From Elusimicrobiota bacterium (GTDB lineage Bacteria > Elusimicrobiota > Elusimicrobia > UBA1565 > UBA9628), in the NCBI GenBank assembly GCA_028717865.1, contig JAQUMZ010000211.1, positions 1-5,335 of the forward strand: a stretch of 5,335 nt of DNA, read 5' to 3'. The stretch's first letter is position 1, and each line of letters opens with the position of its first letter. The notes beneath the pieces were generated by a model. The model had not been told where the DNA came from. It worked only from the letters and a program-made list of their open reading frames with translations, and did no database searches. Shown piece after piece: positions 1 through 4,629 of this stretch. Both the position numbers and the translations under genes were made by a program.

Positions 1-2
1 TG

Positions 3-833
3 CGCAAGATCCCGACGCCGGCGGCCCGGCGCCGCCTCGCCGAACGGCTGCCCCTGCGTCCGGCCGAGCTCCTGGCCCTCGACGAGAAGATCCGCGCCCT
101 GGAGGATGCCATCCTGCAGGACAAGGTCAAGCTCATCGTGGCCAACCTGCGCCTGGTGGTCTCCGTGGCCAAAAAGCACCCCTGCCCCAACCTGGAGCTC
201 TGCGACCTCATCCAGGAGGGCGCCCTGGGCCTCATGCAGGCGGCGGAGAAGTTCGACTACCGGCGCGGCTTCAAGTTCTCCACCTACGCGACGTGGTGGA
301 TACGCCAGTCCATAAACCGGGCCATCGCCGACATGGAGCGCACCGTGCGCATCCCGGTGCACATACGAGACCGGGCCGCCAAGATGCGCAAGGTCACCCG
401 CGACTTCACCAACGAGCACGGGCATGCCCCGCACATGCGCGACTACGCGCGCCGGATGCACCTCTCCATGTCCAAGCTCAGCGAGACCCTGGAGGCCTTC
501 AAGGAGCCCCTCTCGCTGTCGTCCCAGTACGGCGACGACGAGGAGATGACCCTCGAGCAGGCCCTGGTGGACAAGAACGAGCCGCACATGCTCGACGGCA
601 TCCATTCCATGCTGCGCGGCAAGGAAATCGAGCGCCTGCTGGCGACGCTCGACGAGCGCGAGGCCCAGATCCTGCGCCGGCGCTACGGCATCGGCGGGGG
701 CGACGCCTGCACCCTCGACGAGTTGGGACGCGAGTACGGGGTAAGCCGCGAGCGCATCCGGCAGATCGAACTGGAGGCCCTCGACAAGCTGCGCGCTTCC
801 CCCCGCAAGGAGGCGCTCAAGGACTACATGTAA
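3..833 (+). CDS. RNA polymerase sigma-70 family factor (RpoD/RpoS-like), 5' partial
   Basis: The frame is open from the window edge with no start in its first 45 codons, so the true N-terminus lies upstream; the first in-frame GTG (138) falls inside region 2.1 and cannot be the start. Counting from the first codon seen, region 2.1 begins near residue 46 (ANLRLVVSVAKK), DLIQEG is 68-73, and the core -10 recognition block FDYRRGFKFSTYATWWIRQ is 84-102. Region 3 with an acidic sigma-finger stretch (GDDEEMTLEQ) starts near 177, and the region 4.2 helix-turn-helix with RERIRQIE lies at about 237-263. These are the domains that bind core RNA polymerase and read the -10 and -35 elements. The -35 contacts (R, E, Q of RERIRQ) are intact. 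In region 2.4 the Gln of WIRQ is kept, but the residue matching E. coli RpoD T440 is Asn (105). The short C-terminus after region 4 is RpoD-like. Whether it is the primary or a group 2 (stress-type) sigma cannot be decided without the N-terminus; the region 2.4 change and divergent 2.1-2.2 linker favour group 2. Confidence 0.95.
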   Translation, partial: RKIPTPAARRRLAERLPLRPAELLALDEKIRALEDAILQDKVKLIVANLRLVVSVAKKHPCPNLELCDLIQEGALGLMQAAEKFDYRRGFKFSTYATWWIRQSINRAIADMERTVRIPVHIRDRAAKMRKVTRDFTNEHGHAPHMRDYARRMHLSMSKLSETLEAFKEPLSLSSQYGDDEEMTLEQALVDKNEPHMLDGIHSMLRGKEIERLLATLDEREAQILRRRYGIGGGDACTLDELGREYGVSRERIRQIELEALDKLRASPRKEALKDYM

Positions 834-888
834 GGGTCGCGCGGCCGCCTTGAGCGGGAATTGACCGGCTCCGGCTATCCTGAGGCCG

Positions 889-1314
889 GTGAAGGCATCG
901 GCCTGCGTCTTGTGCGCTCTGCTGGCCCTGCCCGCCCCGGCGGGCGCGGCGCGCGTCTCCTCGGCCACGATCCCGAACCTGATATTCGAGCCGAGCTTCC
1001 CCGCGTCCAAGACCGCGCCGGCCCCGGAAAAGGCCGAAACGCGGAATCTCAAGCGCGTGCGCGCCGGAGGGTCGTTCGCGGCCGGCTCGGGCGCGGGCCT
1101 CTTCGGCTACTGCCTGGCCGCCGCGGTCACGGGGCCCGTCGGTTGGGCCGCGGCGCTGATGTTCGTGGGGGGCTTATCCTCGTATCTGGCCGACCGGCGC
1201 CTGCGCGGCCATGAGGATTTTCCCCCGCCCGCCACCCTGCCCGTCGGCATACCGGGACTGGAGCCGATAGAGCCTTCCTCGCAGCCGCTGCCGCCGCCGA
1301 AGCGGCCGGACTAG
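889..1314 (+). CDS. Small exported glycine-rich membrane protein, unknown function
   Basis: I do not recognise this 141-residue protein. The GTG start is chosen because an in-frame TGA at 862-864 limits upstream extension and the resulting N-terminus is a good signal peptide: a Lys at 2, a hydrophobic core (about 5-14) and an AGA-A-type cleavage site near 20. GAGG lies just upstream at 882-885, with rather short spacing. Residues 23-58 are polar and Pro/Lys-rich. Residues 60-101 are a glycine/alanine-rich hydrophobic stretch (G at 60, 61, 66, 68, 70, 73, 82, 85, 94, 95) that could form one or two membrane helices joined at TGPVG, like glycine-zipper proteins. The tail from 107 is proline-rich. 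There is no convincing lipobox although Cys6 and Cys9 sit in the signal peptide. It follows the sigma gene by 55 bases and could be cotranscribed with it. Its stop interlocks with the stop of the opposing gene. Confidence 0.75.
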   Translation: MKASACVLCALLALPAPAGAARVSSATIPNLIFEPSFPASKTAPAPEKAETRNLKRVRAGGSFAAGSGAGLFGYCLAAAVTGPVGWAAALMFVGGLSSYLADRRLRGHEDFPPPATLPVGIPGLEPIEPSSQPLPPPKRPD

Positions 1315-1919
1315 CCTTTACGGAAGGCGGTCAGATCGGAAAGCAGTATGAGACCTTCCCCCACGGAAACGCGTATGATGCCGTCCAGGGGCACCAGCCG
1401 CTTGTTTTCCCAGACCTCGATCGGGATATTCTCGTCGCTGCCCTCGTCGGAAGCGAGGACCTTGGCGTAATCGGCCTTAAAAAAGCCCGCGGGCGTCGAG
1501 ATGTCGACGACCTTCTCTTCCACGACTTCGTAGCGGGTGGAGTCCGCCTCGACCGGCTGCTCGACGCCGCCGACGAGCTTTCGGATGACCTGGCCGTCCT
1601 TCTTGCGGTAAAGCCGCTCGGTCGTCTCCTCGCGGCCCGCGGCGTCGCTGACGTCCTTGGTCCAAAATCCTTCCGGAGTCTCGCCGACGACCTCCTCGCG
1701 ATTCTTCGTGCATATGAAGATCAGCGCGCAATTGCTGTAGGCGGCGAAATCGCCGACCTTCCACGCCAGCCGGCCGGAACCGCGTTCCACCAGCGACGCG
1801 ATCGCCATGGGCGGCAGTTGGCGCAGCCGCTGGGCCGCGCCGACCTGGGCGAAGAGCGTCGACGCGCTCCCGAGCCAAGCCGCGATCAAAAACATCCCCG
1901 CCTTTCCGATTCCTTTCAT
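1311..1919 (-). CDS. Secreted protein of unknown function
   Basis: The ATG at 1919 is preferred over an in-frame TTG at 1940 because it has an AGAGG Shine-Dalgarno 5 bases upstream (1925-1929) and begins directly with a signal peptide. The 202-residue protein starts MKGIGKAG, has a hydrophobic core to about residue 17 and a probable cut after Ala24 (TLFA/Q). The mature part starts a KVGDFAAYS segment at 54-62, has two cysteines six residues apart (64 and 70) that could form a disulfide, and then an acidic, beta-rich region. The C-terminal pattern (STPAGFFKADYAKV, then IPIEVWENKRLVPLDGIIRVS) recalls small periplasmic beta-sandwich proteins of the DUF3108 kind, where a 'pAGtF' turn precedes a strand with EVW and VPL; that comparison is inference from layout only. 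No catalytic motif is seen. It is divergent from the lysozyme-like gene and convergent with the membrane-protein gene. Confidence 0.8.
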   Translation of the reverse strand: MKGIGKAGMFLIAAWLGSASTLFAQVGAAQRLRQLPPMAIASLVERGSGRLAWKVGDFAAYSNCALIFICTKNREEVVGETPEGFWTKDVSDAAGREETTERLYRKKDGQVIRKLVGGVEQPVEADSTRYEVVEEKVVDISTPAGFFKADYAKVLASDEGSDENIPIEVWENKRLVPLDGIIRVSVGEGLILLSDLTAFRKG

Positions 1920-1956
1920 GGTCGCCTCTTTGCGCGTCAAATCCGGCTTGAGGGGT

Positions 1957-1962
1957 ATTATA
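1957..1962 (-). promoter_or_regulatory. Candidate -10 element for the secreted-protein gene
   Basis: On the minus strand this is a perfect TATAAT, 37 bases upstream of the ATG at 1919, in an AT-rich island within a GC-rich intergenic region. A start of transcription near 1950 would leave a leader of about 30 bases carrying the AGAGG ribosome site. No good -35 hexamer lies 16-18 bases upstream, so an activator or alternative sigma may be needed. The element lies inside a 12-base near-palindrome (1955-1966, GTA-N-TATA-N-TAC) that could be a repressor site. Confidence 0.5.
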
Positions 1963-2008
1963 TTACAGTCCTCGCGCCATATTCCGCCGTTTTTGTCCGG
2001 CTATTGCC

Positions 2009-2037
2009 TTGATTTTGACCCGGCAAGCGACCATCAT
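2009..2037 (+). promoter_or_regulatory. Weak candidate promoter for the lysozyme-like gene
   Basis: TTGATT (2009-2014) and CATCAT (2032-2037) are separated by 17 bases. Each matches the sigma-70 consensus at four of six positions. It would give a leader of about 50 bases before the ATG at 2094. An inverted repeat TTGCC/GGCAA (2004-2008 and 2022-2026) overlaps it. This is the best plus-strand candidate in the divergent region, but it could be chance. Confidence 0.25.
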
Positions 2038-2093
2038 CCGCCTAGGACAAAAGGCCCTGGAGGCGGCCCGCCGGGCGCGGCATCCTAATAGCC

Positions 2094-2963
2094 ATGACCG
2101 TATTGCGGGCGGCGCTGTGGCTCTGCCTCTGTCCGATCCCAGGCTGGCCCGCCGCCATGGATTGGACGGCGGATCCGCTGCTCCAGGCCAGGCCCGAAAC
2201 CGCCCTTGATTTAGCTTCGACGCGCGGCATAGACGTCCCGGAATCCGATATCGAGCGCATCGGCCGGCGCATCTGGCTCAACGAATGCGGCGGGACCATC
2301 GCGGGCCTGACGTCCTGGAACCAAGGCGAGGAATTCGCCTCCCTGGGCATCGGACATTTCATCTGGTATCCCGCCGGCTACGAAGGCCCCTTCCAGGAAT
2401 CCTTCCCGGCCCTGCTGGCCTACCTCGCGCGCAACGGCACGGCCCTGCCCGACTGGCTTTCGGGCGACCCGGACTGCCCCTGGCCCGACCGCGCGGCTTT
2501 CCAGCGCGACATCGACTCCGCGCGCATGCGCGAGCTTCGCGACCTGCTGGCCGCGACCGTGGCCCCGCAGGCGCGCTTCATCGTCGAGCGGTTGGAGGCG
2601 GCCTTGCCCCGGATACTGGACACCTTGCCGTCCGAGCAGCGGCCGGCCGTCAGCCGGCAGTTTTACCGCGTGGCGCGGGTCCCGTTAGGCGTCTACGCGC
2701 TCGTCGACTACGTGAATTTCAAGGGCGAGGGCGTCTCCCCCACGGAGCGCTACAAGGGCCAGGGCTGGGGCCTGCTGCAGGTACTGCAAGGCATGCGCGG
2801 CGAGGGGGCCGGGCAGGCGGCGCTCGACGAGTTCGCCCTTTCCGCCGACGAGGTCCTTACCCGCCGGGTCGCCAACTCCCCCCCGGAGCGCCATGAGGAG
2901 CGCTGGCTGCCGGCCTGGCGCAAGCGCCTGCAGACCTACCGGACCGGGCCGCTCCTGCTCTAA
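2094..2963 (+). CDS. Exported lysozyme-like protein of uncharacterised family
   Basis: The protein has 289 residues. The N-terminus (about 1-21, ending GWPAA) is a signal peptide, which favours this ATG over the one at 2157, although no clear Shine-Dalgarno precedes it; stops at 2016 and 2043 in the same frame block any long extension. The strongest block is residues 57-93: IGRRIWLNECGGT (Glu64), then SWNQGEEFASLGIGHFIWYP. I recognise this as a widespread family of 'hypothetical' exported proteins with no assigned function. The arrangement Glu, then a short loop, then [T/S]-x-GIGH resembles GH24 lysozymes (T4 lysozyme E11, D20, T26, GIGH at 28-31), with Glu64 as the possible catalytic acid, Glu79 or Glu80 near the Asp position, and Ser83 at the Thr position. 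A second conserved block, DYVNFKGEG (205-213) with YKGQGWGLLQV (220-230), follows in the C-terminal half. Peptidoglycan cleavage in the periplasm is therefore an inference, not an established activity. Confidence 0.85.
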   Translation: MTVLRAALWLCLCPIPGWPAAMDWTADPLLQARPETALDLASTRGIDVPESDIERIGRRIWLNECGGTIAGLTSWNQGEEFASLGIGHFIWYPAGYEGPFQESFPALLAYLARNGTALPDWLSGDPDCPWPDRAAFQRDIDSARMRELRDLLAATVAPQARFIVERLEAALPRILDTLPSEQRPAVSRQFYRVARVPLGVYALVDYVNFKGEGVSPTERYKGQGWGLLQVLQGMRGEGAGQAALDEFALSADEVLTRRVANSPPERHEERWLPAWRKRLQTYRTGPLLL

Positions 2964-2967
2964 CCGG

Positions 2968-3726
2968 TCAAATCTTGCGCGCCAGGACGATGAGGCGCCG
3001 CGAGCTCTTGCGCCAGGGGCTGCCCGAGAAATCTCCCCAGAAACGCATAGGCTTCAAACCCGCCCGCCCGAGCATGCCGGAGAGGGTCTTCTTGTCGTAA
3101 AGGTGCATCATCGCCGAGCTCTCCGATTTCCGGCCTCCGGGCCGGATGCGTATGCGCCTCAGCACGACGCTCCGGCCCGAGCGGAGAAGATAGTTCTCGA
3201 CGAGCTCGAATCCTCGCCCGAAGGGTTCCCAGGAACGCTGCGCGAAGTCCGGGGGCAAGGCTTCCCGGTTGCGGACGTCGATCAAGAACTTTCCGCCCGG
3301 CTTCAGGGCTTTGCGCGCTTGCGCGAGAACCTTGAGATTTTCGCCTTGCCGCCGGAAATATCCGAAACTGGTGAAGAGGTTCACGACCGCGTCGAACTCG
3401 CCGCGAAACGGGAGCGCCCGCATGTCGCCCCGGACGAAGCGCACCGCGGCCTTCATCCGGCGGGCCCGGGACTCGGCCTCGCGCAGATAAGGCCGGGAAT
3501 AGTCCAGGCCGGTCACGCGCAAACCTTCACGCGCGAGCAGGACGGCGTGCCGGCCCGGACCGCAGCAAAGGTCCAGGACCGCGGCGCCGCACTTGAGCCC
3601 CAGCGCCCGCGCGACGAACGCGGCCTCTTTCGGCGCGCGCGCCAAGCGCTCCCGGTCGGCCGGGGTATAGAAACGCGGGTGAAAATGCGTGCGCCACCAA
3701 TCTTTCGCGACGCGTGCCGTCTTCAC
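2968..3726 (-). CDS. Class I SAM-dependent methyltransferase, substrate unknown
   Basis: The GTG at 3726 is chosen as start (252 residues). It has GGAGAAGG seven bases upstream (3734-3741) and overlaps the TGA of the preceding small ORF as GTGA, the usual form of translational coupling. An in-frame ATG at 3750 would add eight residues but has no well-placed ribosome site. From GTG, residues 9-24 (KDWWRTHFHPRFYTPA) match the typical N-terminus of this family. Motif I is VLDLCCGPGRHA (50-61), the ribose-binding acidic residue is Asp75 (VTGLDYS), GDMRALPF is 100-107, FDAVVNLFTSFGYF is 111-124, and LKPGGKFLIDV is 141-151. The C-terminus (WGDFSGSPW, SSRRLIVLARK) completes a full-length member of the 'SFGYF' group of small-molecule or unassigned methyltransferases. 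It is the last gene of the minus-strand operon, and its stop lies four bases from the stop of the opposing gene. Confidence 0.93.
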   Translation of the reverse strand: MKTARVAKDWWRTHFHPRFYTPADRERLARAPKEAAFVARALGLKCGAAVLDLCCGPGRHAVLLAREGLRVTGLDYSRPYLREAESRARRMKAAVRFVRGDMRALPFRGEFDAVVNLFTSFGYFRRQGENLKVLAQARKALKPGGKFLIDVRNREALPPDFAQRSWEPFGRGFELVENYLLRSGRSVVLRRIRIRPGGRKSESSAMMHLYDKKTLSGMLGRAGLKPMRFWGDFSGSPWRKSSRRLIVLARKI

Positions 3727-3732
3727 TTCGGG

Positions 3733-3741
3733 CCCTTCTCC
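3733..3741 (-). promoter_or_regulatory. Shine-Dalgarno that decides the methyltransferase start
   Basis: Minus-strand GGAGAAGGG lies 7 bases upstream of GTG 3726. The alternative ATG at 3750 has only a G-rich stretch (3763-3769) 12 bases away. Part of this site lies in one arm of the 3737-3757 palindrome, so an RNA hairpin in a read-through transcript would partly cover it. Confidence 0.6.
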
Positions 3742-3757
3742 GCATGCCATGCGGAGA
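3737..3757. repeat. Perfect 10-bp-arm palindrome at the small ORF/methyltransferase junction
   Basis: Arms TCTCCGCATG (3737-3746) and CATGCGGAGA (3748-3757) flank a single base. A further direct copy of nine bases, TTCTCCGCA, occurs at 3736-3744 and 3772-3780, giving three half-sites within 45 bases. The palindrome overlaps the alternative ATG at 3750, part of the methyltransferase ribosome site and the edge of a minus-strand TATAAT (3757-3762). It could be an operator, an RNA hairpin controlling coupling, or a scar at a recombination junction. Confidence 0.7.
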
Positions 3758-3762
3758 TTATA
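3757..3762 (-). promoter_or_regulatory. Possible internal -10 element for the methyltransferase
   Basis: Minus-strand TATAAT lies 30 bases upstream of GTG 3726, within the small ORF (codons for Ser-Ile-Ile). Transcription would start near 3750, leaving a leader of about 24 bases with the ribosome site. No -35 element is present; the 9-bp direct repeat at 3768-3789 occupies that place. It may be chance, since the bases are also coding. Confidence 0.3.
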
Positions 3763-3767
3763 CTCCC

Positions 3768-3789
3768 CCTATTCTCCGCACCTATTCTC
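3768..3789. repeat. Direct repeat CCTATTCTC x2, 13-bp period
   Basis: CCTATTCTC occurs at 3768-3776 and 3781-3789. On the minus strand the copies (GAGAATAGG) lie immediately upstream of the TATAAT at 3757-3762, in the -15 to -35 zone. Tandem half-sites there would suit an activator. The repeat also lies within codons of the small ORF, so purely coding or duplication origins are possible. Confidence 0.5.
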
Positions 3790-3886
3790 ATGGACAACTC
3801 CGAGGCTCGCGAAAACTCCTTCGCTTTTTTAAGATAGGTTGAATGGCGCTCGCGGGACACCGAGCGCGTCTTGAGTTTCTTCGGGG

Positions 3887-4519
3887 TCATGACAGCAGCT
3901 CCTTGATCTCCCTGCCGTAAATGGTCCGCCCATCCTTGAAAATCTCCTGGATCAGCGGGAGTTTCCGGCGGTGTTTGCGCCGCAGTTCGGAAAGGGTCTG
4001 AATGTAGGGCGATAGCGGGATGCTGAAACGCTTGAACAACAAATCCCGCAGGCGTTCGACGCGCGATTCCAGGGCTTTGACGCCTGTCTTCGCGGGAAGA
4101 ACGATCAGGAGGTCCAAATCGCTGCCCAGCCGCTGCGTGCCCCGCGCCATGCTGCCGAAAAGCACGATGGCCAGAATATCGGTCCTGGGAGAATCGACCA
4201 GGAATTTCTTGACCAGGGCGGCGACCTTCTTGGGCATGGCCGCCTCGGCTTCGAATTGATGCGCGAAGACGTTGCGGACCAGATAGTTCTCGGGGTTGAT
4301 CCGGTAAAGGTGCACGTTCGAGACGCGCCTGAAAAAGACGAGTCCGCGGGCGTCAAGCTTCTTGAGGGTCTCGTGGCAGGCGGGAGCGCTCAAGCCCGTC
4401 TTGCGCGCGATCTCGCGTCCGCTCCATTCGGCCCGGCTGCGCCAAAGGAACCTCAAGACGCGCGTTTGAGCCTCCTCATGAAGAACCGCCAAGGGCCCGG
4501 CACCCCGATTGTTATCCAT
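3887..4519 (-). CDS. Winged-helix/minimal nucleotidyltransferase (MNT) fusion protein
   Basis: The protein has 210 residues. Residues 15-75 form a winged-helix DNA-binding domain (REIARKTGLSAPACHETLKK recognition region at 35-54, wing around 60-74). Residues 95-140 lead into the nucleotidyltransferase core with the motif GSMARGTQRLGSDLD (122-136), an exact GS-x10-D-x-D with Asp134 and Asp136 as metal ligands. The segment at about 168-177 (SIPLSPYIQ), where many MNT proteins have the third acidic residue, has none, so activity may be altered. In MNT-HEPN toxin-antitoxin pairs the MNT protein is the antitoxin and can transfer AMP to its HEPN partner. Here the gene overlaps the HEPN-like small ORF by ATGA. 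The ATG at 4519 follows a sigma-70 promoter and a palindromic operator that the protein's own winged helix could bind; autoregulation is inferred. No clear Shine-Dalgarno precedes the start. Confidence 0.9.
   Translation of the reverse strand: MDNNRGAGPLAVLHEEAQTRVLRFLWRSRAEWSGREIARKTGLSAPACHETLKKLDARGLVFFRRVSNVHLYRINPENYLVRNVFAHQFEAEAAMPKKVAALVKKFLVDSPRTDILAIVLFGSMARGTQRLGSDLDLLIVLPAKTGVKALESRVERLRDLLFKRFSIPLSPYIQTLSELRRKHRRKLPLIQEIFKDGRTIYGREIKELLS
3899..3904 (-). promoter_or_regulatory. Shine-Dalgarno of the HEPN-like small ORF
   Basis: Minus-strand AAGGAG lies 8 bases before the ATG at 3890 and inside the end of the nucleotidyltransferase gene. Together with the ATGA overlap it is the main evidence that the 55-codon ORF is, or recently was, translated. 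Confidence 0.6.
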
Positions 4520-4528
4520 ACTTAACAG

Positions 4529-4548
4529 TTGTTAGATATACCTAACAA
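4529..4548. promoter_or_regulatory. Palindromic operator over the nucleotidyltransferase transcription start
   Basis: TTGTTAG (4529-4535) and CTAACAA (4542-4548) are perfect 7-base arms around A-TATA-C, so 18 of 20 bases pair. Three further related half-sites flank it: TTGTTA 4509-4514, TTAACAG 4522-4527 and ATAACAG 4551-4557. The palindrome begins at the last base of the -10 element and covers the expected +1, a classic repressor position. The winged-helix protein encoded just downstream is the natural candidate to bind it. Confidence 0.7.
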
Positions 4549-4576
4549 GTATAACAGCAAGCCCGGTCCCCGTCAA
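4548..4576 (-). promoter_or_regulatory. Sigma-70 promoter of the nucleotidyltransferase operon
   Basis: On the minus strand TTGACG (4571-4576) and TATACT (4548-4553) are separated by exactly 17 bases, matching consensus at five of six positions in each hexamer. Transcription should start near 4541, giving a leader of about 22 bases before the ATG at 4519. It lies in the gap after the FAH-family gene, so the downstream genes can be expressed independently of it. Confidence 0.75.
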
Positions 4577-4629
4577 GCCAGTCTCGGGCCCTTAGATGCG
4601 GCGCGCCTTTTTCGCTCCGCCGCGAGATA

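Larger units (their letters stand above)
3723..3890 (-). pseudogene. Truncated HEPN-like partner of the nucleotidyltransferase (55 codons)
   Basis: This ORF is easily missed because of its size. It starts with ATG at 3890, overlapping the nucleotidyltransferase stop as ATGA, has AAGGAG eight bases upstream (3899-3904), and ends in TGA overlapping the methyltransferase GTG as GTGA. The 55-residue product begins MTPKKLKTRSVSRERHS and continues TYLKKAKEFSRASELSMR, then NRGSIISAWHA and EKGPK. The YLKKAKEFxxAxELs helix followed by N-x-x-S-x-x-x-A-x-H-A is the pattern of the first two helices of HEPN-domain proteins, which commonly follow an MNT gene with a short overlap. Full HEPN proteins are roughly 100-150 residues, and the R-x4-6-H ribonuclease motif lies in the missing C-terminal part, so this product should be unable to cleave RNA. 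It may be a decayed toxin, a shortened structural partner, or simply a coupling ORF. The HEPN assignment rests on pattern recognition alone. Confidence 0.6.

Noticed and set aside
293..853. Plus-strand open frame overlapping the sigma gene
   Set aside because: Arg/His/Pro-rich shadow of the sigma factor frame, which has full family motifs.
861..881. TTGACC and TATCCT upstream of the 889 gene as a promoter
   Set aside because: Only 9 bases separate the two hexamers, far from the 16-18 needed.
864..890. ACCGGC/GCCGGT inverted repeat overlapping the GTG start at 889
   Set aside because: Six-base GC-rich arms are expected by chance here; no other sign of regulation.
1477..1878. Minus-strand open frame inside the secreted-protein gene
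   Set aside because: Arg/Gly-rich shadow frame; the overlapping frame has signal peptide and ribosome site.
2285..2896. Plus-strand open frame inside the lysozyme-like gene
   Set aside because: Out-of-frame shadow, Arg/Pro-rich, no start signal.
2893..3837. Plus-strand open frame of 314 codons
   Set aside because: It is antisense to the methyltransferase, whose motifs are all intact, and its translation is low-complexity Arg/Pro/Ala-rich with no recognisable domain; it is a by-product of high GC.
4598..4623. Inverted repeat GCGGCG/CGCCGC with a 14-base loop after the FAH gene, possible terminator
   Set aside because: The stem is short and no U-tract follows on the minus strand; it contains a GGCGCGCC palindrome that is common in GC-rich DNA.
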